NCBI GenBank assembly: GCA_020161535.1 | Contig: JAIUNW010000001.1 | Location: 248,001 to 312,000 of the forward strand | Length of the DNA: 64,000 bases | From: Bacteroidota bacterium | GTDB lineage: Bacteria > Bacteroidota > Bacteroidia > Chitinophagales > Chitinophagaceae | Reading direction: 5' to 3' | Part shown: one piece after another, positions 7,905 through 17,749 of the stretch | How the letters are laid out: each line of letters opens with the position of its first letter | Position numbering within the stretch: position 1 is the first letter of the stretch | The notes under the pieces: model-generated | Databases searched by the model: none | Told to the model about the DNA's origin: nothing | The model's input: the letters and a program-made list of their open reading frames with translations, nothing else | Translations under genes and position numbers: made by a program

Positions 7905-8598
7905 ATGCACCACCCCGTTTTACTGGCTCTTGCTATTCCGCTGTTCACCAGCTTTATATTACTCGAAATGTGGATCGCCCGGAAAAAACGGCTACCCTAT
8001 TTCAACCTGCCGCAAACCATCGCCAATGTCAGCATTGGCATTGCCGAAAGAGCCTGTGATGTGCTGACCACCTTGTTGTTCTTCGGCTGGTTCCAATATC
8101 TGCAACAACAGTTTGGTTTCTTCAACATCAAACCGGGCATTGTACACTGGCTATTATTGCTGTTGTTAACCGACTTTATTTGGTACTGGTACCACCGAAT
8201 CGGCGCGCATCAACATTTTTCAGGCGGTTATTCGCAATGGGTTCTGGAGCATTTTGCCAATCATCGGTTACCCTGCAGAGATGATCAGCAGCCTTTTGCT
8301 GGTACATGGACTCTATCCATTTTTTATCCACACACGGCTCATTGGAAAACTCGGTGTGTTGGAATATGTGTTGGTAACACCGAGCCATCATCGCGTGCAC
8401 CATACCTGCGATGCGCAGTACCTCGACAAAAATTACGGAGATGTGTTTATCATCTGGGACAAACTATTTGGCACTTTTCAAAAAGAAGAACAGGCGCCTA
8501 GGTATGGCATCACCCATCCACTGAAAAGTCATAGCTTACTCTGGCAGCATTTCCACTATTTCATTGAACTGATGGTGGCAGCGCGCGAGAAAAGTTGA
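7905..8598 (+). pseudogene. Sterol desaturase/fatty acid hydroxylase family, broken by internal deletion and frameshift
   Basis: The first part (7905 to about 8204) reads as a membrane fatty-acid-hydroxylase-like protein ending in FIWYWYHRIG. The second part, in another frame from about 8200 to the TGA at 8598, continues with SARINIFQAVIRNGFW, PIIGYPAEMI, the histidine box PSHHRVHH and the C-terminal DVFIIWDKLFGTF. Family members normally have some 25-30 residues between these parts, including the HxxHH iron-ligand box. Here they are missing, and the junction falls in a short ATCGGC shared by both sides (8199-8204). The loss changes the reading frame. The remaining protein would lack essential di-iron ligands and be inactive. 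Confidence 0.82.
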
Positions 8599-8725
8599 CG
8601 CTGATCAACTGCGGTGCCATCCTCGAAAAGAAAACATGGATTGGCGACAACAACCACGGCAACGCTACTGTATTATTACCGTCGACCGGCAAAATACTAT
8701 TACCTATTGCTGGTGTATAAGAAGC

Positions 8726-9274
8726 TTAGGCCCTTTTCTTTCTAGTCACCGGCATTTGCTCTTCGATAGCTTTCGACAAAGCAGGTTTGGTGATACTGCC
8801 CGCAAACAACTGGTCATTGATGAACAATGCCGGTACATCGCGAACGCCTTTTTCAACACCTTCGAGTAAGTCGGCCCGCACCGTCCAGCCATACACCGAA
8901 TCAACCAGTTTAGGGATGAAATTTTTGTCTTTCATACCCGCTTCGGTAGCGTAAGATTTAAGGCTGATAGAACCCAAGCGACGGCGGTTCTCGAAAAGAA
9001 GATGGTGCATCTCCCAGAACTTTCCTTCCTGCACGGCAGCAACAGCCGCTTCGGCCGCTTTGTGCGAATGTTGGTGAATTCGGGTTAACGGAAAATGCCT
9101 GTACTGAAATTTTACTTTGCCTTCAAAGCTGCTGAGGATGGCATCGATCACGCCCTGCGCTTTGGCGCATGCTTCGCTTTCATAATCGCCATACATAACC
9201 AGGCTGATGGGCGCGGTTTCGCCCCCGATCCATACGGTTCGAGGTTCAATGATCTCGATTTTATTCGCATTCAT
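8726..9274 (-). CDS. DsbA-like thioredoxin-fold protein lacking the nucleophilic cysteine
   Basis: 182 residues. Thioredoxin-fold start (PISLVMYGDYESEACAKAQ), helical insert (residues about 60-130) and the cis-proline loop GVRDVPALFIN. In DsbA/DSBA-like oxidoreductases the first motif contains CxxC. Here it reads SEAC, so the N-terminal catalytic cysteine is replaced by serine and only the second remains. No signal peptide is visible, so it is probably cytoplasmic. It is last of three genes read clpB, DUF1905/YdeI, then this (gaps of 14 and 30 bases), which suggests a stress-related operon. Confidence 0.8.
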   Translation of the reverse strand: MNANKIEIIEPRTVWIGGETAPISLVMYGDYESEACAKAQGVIDAILSSFEGKVKFQYRHFPLTRIHQHSHKAAEAAVAAVQEGKFWEMHHLLFENRRRLGSISLKSYATEAGMKDKNFIPKLVDSVYGWTVRADLLEGVEKGVRDVPALFINDQLFAGSITKPALSKAIEEQMPVTRKKRA

Positions 9275-9304
9275 GTATTGATAACAAAATCAGGTTTGAA
9301 TTGT

Positions 9305-9823
9305 TCACTGCCCGTTCCGGTTCTTGGCGGCCTGAGCGCGAATCATTTCCGAATAGCTCCAACCCTTCTCCAAAGCATTCAGTATCAAGGCTATTCGCTT
9401 TGTCCGGGTAGCCTCGGTTTTGGCATCATCCACCCATTTGCTGAAATAACGCTGGTGCGAACCGCCCAGGGTTTCGAAGAAAAGGCTGGCTTCCGGCGCG
9501 TCTGCCAGGCAATCCATCAGTTCCTGGTTCATCAGGTACCCAGCCTCGTCCTCTTCCAATTGTACCGACACCACGGCCCCTACCGGTTGCCGGATTTGTC
9601 TGCGCATACCCGCATTCAGGGCAATGATAAAATCACCCCCACCCATGGGCAAGAGGGCAACAGCCCTTATTTCCAGGTCACCGATCTTTCCCTTCACCCG
9701 AAACGAGGTTTTCTGGTCTTTCTTAATCTTCCCCGCCACCGCGGCTGGAATCCGGATATAGGTCCAGCCGGATTTCTCGCCCTGCTGCTGAAATTTTTCA
9801 ATGGTGGCTTTGAAACAGGTCAT
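9305..9823 (-). CDS. YdeI/OmpD-associated family protein with DUF1905 domain
   Basis: 172 residues in two parts. The N-terminal DUF1905 barrel-like domain (about 1-95) contains KSGWTYIRIPAAVAGKI and FRVKGKIGDLEIRAVALLPMGGGDF. The C-terminal bacteriocin-protection/YdeI segment (about 105-172) contains DAPEASLFFETL, HQRYFSKWVDDAKTEATRTKRI and ILNALEKGW. The molecular function is not established; YdeI homologues have been linked to peptide resistance in other bacteria. It lies 14 bases downstream of clpB on the same strand and is likely co-transcribed with it. Confidence 0.85.
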   Translation of the reverse strand: MTCFKATIEKFQQQGEKSGWTYIRIPAAVAGKIKKDQKTSFRVKGKIGDLEIRAVALLPMGGGDFIIALNAGMRRQIRQPVGAVVSVQLEEDEAGYLMNQELMDCLADAPEASLFFETLGGSHQRYFSKWVDDAKTEATRTKRIALILNALEKGWSYSEMIRAQAAKNRNGQ

Positions 9824-9837
9824 AAAAAGCTGGATTC

Positions 9838-12438
9838 TTATTCATTCCTGAAAACGACCACGCCGTCAAATACGTCCACCAATACCGGTTTGTCTTTGTC
9901 AAGATCGCCCATCAGCAATCGCTTACTCAATTTGTTGACGATTTCTTTTTGGATCAGCCGCTTCAACGGTCGCGCACCGAAAACCGGATCAAAACCATTC
10001 TCGGCGAGATAGTCGATGGCATAATCACTGAATTCCAGTTTGATGCCATTCTGTGCCACCAGGTCTTGCAATTGTTTCAATTGAATCTTGATGATCTGGC
10101 GGATATCGCCCCGCAACAGTGGTTGGAACATGATGATTTCATCCACGCGGTTCAAAAACTCAGGGCGAATGGTTTGACGCAACAAATCCATCACTTCCCG
10201 CTTGGTTTTGTCCACCACTTCTTCGCGGTTTTTCTCGTTCACATCTTCAAAATTCGCCTGGATAATATGGCTACCGATATTGCTGGTCATGATGATGATG
10301 GTATTCTTGAAATCAACCACCCGACCTTTGTTATCGGTCAGTCGACCATCATCCAGCACCTGCAACATAATATTCCATACATCGGGGTGAGCTTTTTCAA
10401 TTTCATCAAGCAATACCACACTATAGGGTTTTCGTCTAACCGCCTCCGTTAGTTGTCCGCCTTCATCATAACCCACATAACCCGGAGGGGCACCTACCAA
10501 TCTCGACACCGTGTGTTTCTCCTGGTATTCGCTCATATCAATGCGCGTCATCAGGTGTTCATCATCAAAGAGGTATTCTGCCAGTGCTTTCGCCAATTCC
10601 GTTTTTCCCACGCCGGTGGTACCCAGAAAAATAAAGGAGCCAATCGGCTTGCGCGGATCACTTAGTCCTGCGCGGCTACGCCGGATGGCATCGGCCACGG
10701 CCGTGATCGCCTCTTCTTGTCCTACTACCCGCTCATGCAAATGCTCTTCCAGGTGCAGCAATTTTTCACGTTCACTTTGCATCATCCGTGTAACCGGAAT
10801 GCCGGTTGCTTTGGCCACTGCTTCGGCAATATCTTCTGCATCCACTTCCTCTTTCATCAGCCGGTTGCTGTTGGCACTAAAGGCCTTCAGTTCGGCCGTA
10901 TAATCGGCAATATGTTTTTCTTCTTCTTTTATTTTGCCATACCGGATCTCGGCTACTTTGCCGTACTCGCCATTGCGTTCCGCTTTTTCGGCTTCCAATT
11001 TCAGGCTTTCGATGGCAGCTTTGGCTGTTTGTACTTTCTCCACCATCTCTTTTTCCTGTTGCCATTTTGCTTTGAGCGTATCGCGTTCTACACTGAGGTT
11101 ACTGATATCGACATTGAGGTCGTGCAGTTTAACTTCATCGTTCTCGCGCTTGATCGCTTCTCTTTCAATTTCGAGTTGGCGAATCTGGCGATCGAGTCGG
11201 TCGAGTTCCTCGGGACTTGAATTCATTTCCAGGCGCAGCTTGGCGGCGCTTTCATCAATCAGGTCAATGGCCTTGTCGGGCAGGAAGCGATCGGTGATAT
11301 AACGATGCGATAATTCAACGGCGGCAATAATCGCTTCGTCTTTGATCCGCACATGGTGGTGTGTTTCATACCGGTCTTTGATGCCGCGTAAAATCGAAAT
11401 CGCATCTTCTACACTCGGCTCATCAATCATTACTTTTTGGAAACGACGCTCCAGGGCCTTGTCTTTTTCAAAATACTTTTGGTATTCGTTGAGCGTGGTT
11501 GCACCAATGGCACGGAGCTCACCGCGGGCAAGGGCTGGTTTTAAGATATTGGCTGCATCCATCGCGCCTTCACCGCCACCGGCACCAACCAGGGTATGGA
11601 TTTCGTCAATAAAAAGAATGATCTCGCCATCGCTTTTGGCTACTTCATTCACCACTCCTTTTAATCGTTCCTCAAACTCGCCTTTGTATTTGGCACCGGC
11701 AATCAGTTGGCCCATGTCCAGCGCATAGATAATCTTCGATTTCAGGTTCTCCGGTACATCGCCATTCACAATGCGCATGGCGAGTCCTTCGGCGATGGCT
11801 GTTTTACCTACGCCTGGTTCACCTACCAATATCGGGTTGTTTTTACTGCGACGGCTAAGGATATGCAACGTGCGACGAATTTCTTCATCGCGGCCAATGA
11901 CCGGATCGAGTTTTCCGTTTCTACCCAATTCATTCAGGTTTTTCGCATACTTGTTCAGGGTATTGAATTGTGTTTCCTGCGTTTGCGAATTGATGGTAGA
12001 ACCTTTGCGTAATTCTTTAATGGCTGCGATGAGGCCTTTTTCAGTGAGGCCAGCTTCTTTCAACAATTTGGCCGAAGAATCATTGCCCTGTTCGATGGCC
12101 AGGAGCAGGTGTTCGGGCGTTACGAATTCATCACCGAAAGATTTTAATACCGATCCGGCCCGCAATATCACATTATTGGCATCACGGCTGATCGACTGGG
12201 CAGGGTCGGCACCTTGTGCTTTGGGTAATTTATCGAGCAACACATTTAACTGTGTTTCCAGTTGCGGTACATTCACCGCATTTTTTTTCAGCAGGTATTC
12301 AACGGGCGAATCATTTTGGTCAAGCAATGCTTTCAGGATATGCTCCGTTTCTATATTGGTATTCTGCCGGTCGAATGCAATCTGCTGTGCTTGCTGTATG
12401 ATCTCGGCGGCTTTTACTGTAAAATTATTCAGGTTCAT
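9838..12438 (-). CDS. clpB: ATP-dependent disaggregase ClpB (Hsp100)
   Basis: Hexameric AAA+ chaperone that pulls polypeptides out of aggregates with DnaK. 866 residues with the standard order: Clp N domain (1-150); first AAA with Walker [14 protein letters not shown] (about 205) and Walker [16 protein letters not shown]; the coiled-coil middle domain (about 400-530, rich in Glu/Lys/Arg) that separates ClpB from ClpA/ClpC; second AAA with [16 protein letters not shown] (about 605) and [12 protein letters not shown]-terminal domain from [13 protein letters not shown]. The length matches the family. It heads a three-gene unit. No CIRCE-type heat-shock element was seen upstream. Confidence 0.96.
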   Translation of the reverse strand: MNLNNFTVKAAEIIQQAQQIAFDRQNTNIETEHILKALLDQNDSPVEYLLKKNAVNVPQLETQLNVLLDKLPKAQGADPAQSISRDANNVILRAGSVLKSFGDEFVTPEHLLLAIEQGNDSSAKLLKEAGLTEKGLIAAIKELRKGSTINSQTQETQFNTLNKYAKNLNELGRNGKLDPVIGRDEEIRRTLHILSRRSKNNPILVGEPGVGKTAIAEGLAMRIVNGDVPENLKSKIIYALDMGQLIAGAKYKGEFEERLKGVVNEVAKSDGEIILFIDEIHTLVGAGGGEGAMDAANILKPALARGELRAIGATTLNEYQKYFEKDKALERRFQKVMIDEPSVEDAISILRGIKDRYETHHHVRIKDEAIIAAVELSHRYITDRFLPDKAIDLIDESAAKLRLEMNSSPEELDRLDRQIRQLEIEREAIKRENDEVKLHDLNVDISNLSVERDTLKAKWQQEKEMVEKVQTAKAAIESLKLEAEKAERNGEYGKVAEIRYGKIKEEEKHIADYTAELKAFSANSNRLMKEEVDAEDIAEAVAKATGIPVTRMMQSEREKLLHLEEHLHERVVGQEEAITAVADAIRRSRAGLSDPRKPIGSFIFLGTTGVGKTELAKALAEYLFDDEHLMTRIDMSEYQEKHTVSRLVGAPPGYVGYDEGGQLTEAVRRKPYSVVLLDEIEKAHPDVWNIMLQVLDDGRLTDNKGRVVDFKNTIIIMTSNIGSHIIQANFEDVNEKNREEVVDKTKREVMDLLRQTIRPEFLNRVDEIIMFQPLLRGDIRQIIKIQLKQLQDLVAQNGIKLEFSDYAIDYLAENGFDPVFGARPLKRLIQKEIVNKLSKRLLMGDLDKDKPVLVDVFDGVVVFRNE

Positions 12439-12602
12439 ATTGTTTGTTTCTCCTATGCTAATTTATCAAACTATATTCCATACTGTTAAAACAGTTACAA
12501 TGGCAGGGGAAAACACAATAACCTGACGCAGTTGCAGTTTTTTAAGAAAAAGACTGTAATTATTTCAGTTTCTGTGTTTTACCTTGTTAAAAATATGCGT
12601 CT

Positions 12603-13649
12603 ATGACCCCACGTTTTTTGACCAGCTTCCTGAATAGCTTGCTCGTTTTGGGATCTACTGCCATGGCCCAAACCAAGGCGCCCATGCTAGATATTCCCGC
12701 CATCACCGCCGGGTTGGAGACCTATAAAAAAGACCTGGGCAATGATTTTGTGGTGATTGTACAGCGCGATGGAAAAGACATTTACCGGAAAGAGTTTGGC
12801 GAATTGAAAGCTACTTCGCAAGAAGCAATTGGGGCAGCCAGTCAGTGGTTGACAGCGGCGCTCACTATGACCTTTGTAGAAGAAGGCAAGATTGCGCTCG
12901 ACGATAAATTGGGCAACTACCTGCCTTCTTACCAAAGTTATAGCAAGGGTTGGGTGACTTTTCGCCAATGCCTGAGTCATACCACCAGTATTGAACAAGA
13001 CCCGCCAGCTTTCGGCGCGCTGCTCAAAAAGAAAAAATTCGAATCGTTGGAAGCCGAAGTGAATGCCTATGCAAAAGACAGGAAACTGCAAGGCAAACAG
13101 GGCACGCTCTTCTATTACGGAAGTGTTGGCCCCAATACCGCCGGTTATGTTCTTGAACTGATTGGCAAAAAAGATTACGACAGATTATTTCGCGAACGCC
13201 TGTCAAAAAACCTGGGCCTGAGAAGAACCAGCTTTATGAGTGATGGTTTAGAAGCAGAAAGCCCCTTTGCCGGTGCCAAATCAACGGCCGATGATTATAT
13301 CAAATTCCTGTCGATGTTGTTGAACAAAGGGAGTTTTAACGGCAAACAAGTATTGAGTGAGAAGTCGGTGAATGAAATATTGAAGGTGCAAACCGGTGCC
13401 GCTAAAATGGTATATGCATCACCGTTATCGCAGGGAAACGCCTACGGACTGGGTTGCTGGTTACAAGAAAAAGATGAACAGGGAAATGGAACCCTGGTTA
13501 ATTGTCCCGGGGTGAGCGCAACCTGGCCCTGGATCAGCAAATCAAAAAATTACGCAGCCATTGTATTTACGAAATCCGAATCGCCCGAACAAAAACGGAT
13601 GGTGTTTGAAGCCATCCGCGAATTAATTGAAGCCAACTTACCAAAATAA
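12603..13649 (+). CDS. Beta-lactamase-family serine hydrolase, catalytic residues missing (pseudoenzyme)
   Basis: 348 residues with a signal peptide (cleavage predicted after AMA, residue 22), so exported. The fold matches class C beta-lactamase/esterase-like serine hydrolases: WLTAALTMTFVEEGKIALDD, the LSHTTS turn and the FYYGSVGPNTAGYVLELIG helix. The active-site SxxK, normally in the context SASKWL, here reads A78-A79-S80-Q81-W-L, so both the nucleophilic serine and the lysine base appear lost. It therefore probably binds rather than hydrolyses. The stop lies one base from the end of the convergent DUF3857 gene. Confidence 0.82.
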   Translation: MTPRFLTSFLNSLLVLGSTAMAQTKAPMLDIPAITAGLETYKKDLGNDFVVIVQRDGKDIYRKEFGELKATSQEAIGAASQWLTAALTMTFVEEGKIALDDKLGNYLPSYQSYSKGWVTFRQCLSHTTSIEQDPPAFGALLKKKKFESLEAEVNAYAKDRKLQGKQGTLFYYGSVGPNTAGYVLELIGKKDYDRLFRERLSKNLGLRRTSFMSDGLEAESPFAGAKSTADDYIKFLSMLLNKGSFNGKQVLSEKSVNEILKVQTGAAKMVYASPLSQGNAYGLGCWLQEKDEQGNGTLVNCPGVSATWPWISKSKNYAAIVFTKSESPEQKRMVFEAIRELIEANLPK

Positions 13650-13650
13650 C

Positions 13651-15558
13651 TCATTCTTTTTTGACGAGTACAATTTTACTATGATCAGATTTATACAACT
13701 GGTCGTAGAACTTGACGAGGTCGTTGTATTGCGCCGCTTCAAAGCGACCCTGGTTCAACTGAAGTTTCCGGCAATACAGCACTTCATTCCCTTTTAGCAC
13801 AGCGCTCACTTCATATTGGCCAAATATCGTGGTCAATTGCATCGGTTTAATCGCCGCTTCCAGGGTATACCCTTCCGGCACCTGAATTTGAACCGTATCA
13901 ATTTCTGTGAACTCACGGATAATATCTATCCAATATTGTCGGGCAGTATCTGCCGTCAGTTTGCGTTCCAGGCGGTTCAAAACATTGGGTTGTAAAAAAA
14001 TGCGCTTGCCGGTTAGCTGGGCATAGTGCTGGGCCACAAATTCATACTTCTCGTTCACGACGGGCAATCGGTTACGTTCTTCGGCTATTGAAAATCCATT
14101 GATATCGTAATTGGGTATATCGAGCGTGGTCTTAATATATTTCAGTTGCTCTTCTTTGGAATAGGCATTGACAACATGCTGCAGGGTTTCGCCCGTTTCG
14201 CCCCAATATTGGTTATTGGCTTTCATTTGCAAGGAACCATCATCCAACAATTTGCCTGTTAAACGGGTTATTTGCACATTCTCTTTTTTGGTATAACGAG
14301 GGGTGGTCACCACTTTACCACCTTCTTCGGTTATCAACAATGCATGCCGGTTGCCGGTAAAGGAGCCGGCATAGCCGAATGGATTTGTCTGACTGGTGCA
14401 TTCCAGCCAGATGGTATCCTTTTCAAGGGGAACAGCACAAATCGCATGGTTAAAATAGGGCGAGGGAAAATCAGGAAATAGGTCCTTTTTGCCGGAACCC
14501 GCATTTATAAGGGTATAATACCCTTTGATTCCCGCTTCTTTGAGCATGGCTACCATAAAATTGGAAAGGGCTTTACAATCGCCATAGCCTTTACTAGCAA
14601 CATAAGAAGCCGGGAAAGGCCGCCAGCCGCCAATACCAATCTGTACAGCAATATAGTGCGAATGTTTTTGCAGGAAATCGTATAAAACCCGCACTTTCTG
14701 CTCCGTACCGCTTACTGAAGCCGTCAGTTCATGCACCTTGTTTTTCAGGTCAGGTGGCAATTCGTCCAGGCTTTGCCGCATCTGCCCGATAAAGGCACCA
14801 TATTCTTTCCAACTGTTCAAAGAGCCGGCAAAATCTTCCATCTTAAAAGCGCCCATTGTAAATTGTATCACGGGCGCTAGGTCGCTTATGACTGGCGCAG
14901 CATATTCTTTGATAAATGCCGGTTGGTTCTTTAGCTCCCAGGTCCAGCTATTTTTCTTGGGATCCGTTCCTTCCTGCGGCGACTGGTTAAAATTGTACAG
15001 TTTACGATGGATAACCATGTCTTTGTCGAAGCTGATGATGAACCGGCTTTTCTCCACACTTATTTCCTTATCCATCACCGGTTGCCACTTCGGAAGAAAC
15101 ATCGTCAAGCTTGAATTTAGCTCTGATTCGTAAACGACCGTATAAGGATAGGTTTTGTAAAAAAATGCATGGCTTTTGTAACGATCGTCACTGGCAAAAG
15201 TTACACCATCATAAACGGGATAATCTTTAATCTCGCTTTTTTTAAGACTGCGAATCTTTTTGCCCAACGCGTCGTAGAGTTCACCTTCTACGTATTCGAT
15301 CGACTGCAGATCAGAATAGAATTCTGTCCAGGAAGCTTGGTCTTCGGCCGATTCATCGAGGATCGTGATAACGATCTTTTCTTTTACATTGTATTTGCTG
15401 GGCGACTTAATATCAACTGTCACTTCTTGCAGTCGTACAACGGCATGGGCATTTTTCAATAATTCTTTCGGGATGGATGATACAGCGTATTCAGGTTTAT
15501 CGCCCGCCCAGGATGTAAGCTGAACACCAATGAGTATAGAAAACAGGAATAGACGCAT
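13651..15558 (-). CDS. DUF3857 transglutaminase-like protein, catalytic triad present
   Basis: About 635 residues with a signal peptide (MRLFLFSILIGVQLTSWA), therefore periplasmic or surface-exposed. An N-terminal DUF3857 domain (about 35-230) precedes a transglutaminase-like domain (about 270-400) with the cysteine in KGYGDCKALSNF, the histidine in YFNHAICAV and the acidic position in TIWLECTSQ. A beta-rich C-terminal domain follows. The frame reaches 15579, but ATG 15558 gives the signal peptide and begins one base after the stop of the paralogous gene upstream. The biological role of DUF3857 proteins is unknown; cell-wall or peptide processing is a guess. Confidence 0.85.
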   Translation of the reverse strand: MRLFLFSILIGVQLTSWAGDKPEYAVSSIPKELLKNAHAVVRLQEVTVDIKSPSKYNVKEKIVITILDESAEDQASWTEFYSDLQSIEYVEGELYDALGKKIRSLKKSEIKDYPVYDGVTFASDDRYKSHAFFYKTYPYTVVYESELNSSLTMFLPKWQPVMDKEISVEKSRFIISFDKDMVIHRKLYNFNQSPQEGTDPKKNSWTWELKNQPAFIKEYAAPVISDLAPVIQFTMGAFKMEDFAGSLNSWKEYGAFIGQMRQSLDELPPDLKNKVHELTASVSGTEQKVRVLYDFLQKHSHYIAVQIGIGGWRPFPASYVASKGYGDCKALSNFMVAMLKEAGIKGYYTLINAGSGKKDLFPDFPSPYFNHAICAVPLEKDTIWLECTSQTNPFGYAGSFTGNRHALLITEEGGKVVTTPRYTKKENVQITRLTGKLLDDGSLQMKANNQYWGETGETLQHVVNAYSKEEQLKYIKTTLDIPNYDINGFSIAEERNRLPVVNEKYEFVAQHYAQLTGKRIFLQPNVLNRLERKLTADTARQYWIDIIREFTEIDTVQIQVPEGYTLEAAIKPMQLTTIFGQYEVSAVLKGNEVLYCRKLQLNQGRFEAAQYNDLVKFYDQLYKSDHSKIVLVKKE

Positions 15559-15559
15559 G

Positions 15560-17563
15560 TTAATTCTTTTTAAGCACAATTTGCTCCTGTTGCTTTTTTA
15601 CAACAAAACCGAAAAAGTCGCGCAGTGAGTTGTACTCATCTGGCTGAAAAGTTGCTTTTTCCAATTTTAACCGGCACCGCATTTGTATCAGTCCATTCTC
15701 CGCACTTATCAGGTATTCGAACATTCCTTCATCGCCATTGAACATAACGCGGGTTGATTTCGGCAGATCATCTACTTTGTATCCATCCGGCACGTTCATG
15801 GAAAAAATATACATCTGATCGATTCGATAAGGTATTTCAACCGGGTAGCGCCGATTGGCTGCTTTGAAAGGGTTTTCTTTATATCCTTCGGCCATCACCG
15901 GATTGATATATACCAGGTCTTCGTTTTCGGTGTTGAAATGCAGGTTGTAAGAGAGTTTAATGGGCTGCTCCAACATTTTAAGGGAGTCAATCGTCAGGTT
16001 GTCAACTTGCATCTCGCTGCCATAACTCTTTTTAATTTTTTCCAACAAACTGTTTTGGCCCGACTCCCGAATCTCACCACGCCTCGAGGTTGATTCCATG
16101 TACCCTAAATTATCCTGCACCGTAGCCTCAAATTTCTTTCCATCACTCTGCACCGTAACCAAGGTTACTTTTCGCTCCAGCAGCGAGTCTGCATCCAGGC
16201 GAATGGGAACCGTAGCCGCGGTTAACACACGCGCATGGCCATTGTAACATTTACTGGGCATTTTATTGAAACCCAGGTCTGGCACGCTGGCATCCATTAT
16301 ATAATCATTTTCACCGATCAGTGCGGCACACACCACATAATTGAACCGGTCGAGCAAGGGGTATACTTCATTGGTGATTCCGTGCGAACGGGTACTGAGG
16401 ATGACGGGATAGGATTCTATTTTTTCATGACGCAACATGGCGAGCAACAATAAATTCAGGTCGGCCACATTGCCTGACTTCGTTTTCACTACATCTTTCA
16501 AAGTAGTGGTGGTGTACATCCCGTTCTGCGTACACTTGTAATTGTCACGCACATAAACAAACAAGCGCCGGGTCTTCTCCACCGGATCTGTTGCATTGCC
16601 AAGCACTGGCTTGATAATATCATCGAGCCAACCATTGTTTTTGTCGACCTGGCTGCCAAATTGATCATTCTTCATCAGGTCAGTGGTCACTTTATTCCAA
16701 TCTTCCATTACCAGTATGGGTACCTGGTTGGGATAGCGAATGGACGACAATTGAAAATCTATTTTCGAACGGTGGTTGTCGATCGTAGTCGTGTACAATT
16801 CTTCTTTGATCGAAGGAACATCTTTGATCACCCATCTTTTCTGGTTTGCCATGGCCGTCAACGTAAATGAACCACTTTGGCCCGCGCCGGTATTGTCGCG
16901 AATCAAATAAGTACGCGATGTTTGGTCCGATTTTTCAATAGACCAGGGCAGGTAACCCTGTTTCAAGTAAACAAAGTCGTGGTACTCGGGTATCTCCACA
17001 TTGTATTCACTCCAGAGACAGGGATAGTCGCCCTGAAATTCCCAGGGACGAAATTCAAACAAATAGTCTGACTTGATTTTATAGGTCAATTCGAATAAGG
17101 TGCCAGCCTTCAATTGCGGCATGGAGAATTTCTTATAGCTTAAACTTTTTGATATCTTCTGCGTGAAAACCTCTTTTGACTCCAGTTTGGTTTCGACGAT
17201 TTTTCCCGCCTCCAGGTTATAGGAAATGCCTTTTAAACTGGATATTTCCTCTTCCATATTACTGGATTGCGACTGATACACAGGTATCTCAAATTTTCCC
17301 GCATCTACCCCATTCTGGTCTACAATATAAACGCGCATTTTTCGCTCAAATTCGTAGCCAAAACCGCCTTTGTCGTTACCGACCACGCTCGACCGACCAA
17401 TGTCGGCCAGAATAACGGCATGGGCGCCAGAGTCAAAAGCAGGAATAGTAACGGAGAAGTCGGCCGGCGAAACCTTGCCGAATTTGATGGGTGATTTGTC
17501 TTGGGCAGACAAACTGATGCTACAAGCAAGCATAGGCAATAGTACCCAGTTCCGGATATGCAT
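15560..17563 (-). CDS. DUF3857 transglutaminase-like paralogue without the catalytic cysteine
   Basis: 667 residues with a signal peptide (MHIRNWVLLPMLACSISLSAQ). It has the same architecture as its downstream neighbour: DUF3857 N-terminus, transglutaminase-like middle, beta-rich C-terminus (PVEIPYRIDQMYIFSMNVPDGY). At the place where the neighbour has GDCKALSNF this protein has SGNVADLNLLL, so the catalytic cysteine is valine. The histidine region (LLDRFNYVVCAAL) also lacks the NHA motif. It is probably non-catalytic and structural or regulatory. The two genes are a tandem duplication in one operon, one base apart. Confidence 0.85.
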   Translation of the reverse strand: MHIRNWVLLPMLACSISLSAQDKSPIKFGKVSPADFSVTIPAFDSGAHAVILADIGRSSVVGNDKGGFGYEFERKMRVYIVDQNGVDAGKFEIPVYQSQSSNMEEEISSLKGISYNLEAGKIVETKLESKEVFTQKISKSLSYKKFSMPQLKAGTLFELTYKIKSDYLFEFRPWEFQGDYPCLWSEYNVEIPEYHDFVYLKQGYLPWSIEKSDQTSRTYLIRDNTGAGQSGSFTLTAMANQKRWVIKDVPSIKEELYTTTIDNHRSKIDFQLSSIRYPNQVPILVMEDWNKVTTDLMKNDQFGSQVDKNNGWLDDIIKPVLGNATDPVEKTRRLFVYVRDNYKCTQNGMYTTTTLKDVVKTKSGNVADLNLLLLAMLRHEKIESYPVILSTRSHGITNEVYPLLDRFNYVVCAALIGENDYIMDASVPDLGFNKMPSKCYNGHARVLTAATVPIRLDADSLLERKVTLVTVQSDGKKFEATVQDNLGYMESTSRRGEIRESGQNSLLEKIKKSYGSEMQVDNLTIDSLKMLEQPIKLSYNLHFNTENEDLVYINPVMAEGYKENPFKAANRRYPVEIPYRIDQMYIFSMNVPDGYKVDDLPKSTRVMFNGDEGMFEYLISAENGLIQMRCRLKLEKATFQPDEYNSLRDFFGFVVKKQQEQIVLKKN

Positions 17564-17749
17564 AGGTCAGGTTTGAATAGTAACGAATAAGTTGGGCTGA
17601 ATTATTGTGCAGGTCGATTAAAAGGATCGAAAAAAGACGACATAGCAATGCCTGCAGGCGGGCGGTTTGGTGTAAAGGGTAACATGTATCAAGGTTTAGT
17701 AGTAGAAATTTACAAGGAATTAATCGCTATACCAAAGTATTTTGCAGCC

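Noticed and set aside
8596-8720. Short open frame after the desaturase pseudogene reading TLINCGAILEKKTWIG and on to GKILLPIAGV
   Set aside because: It has no start codon of its own and no recognisable family. It could be a remnant but cannot be supported.
9095-12526. Long antisense frames over the DsbA-like, YdeI and clpB genes
   Set aside because: They run opposite to clearly recognisable genes with family motifs, and their own products have no domain.
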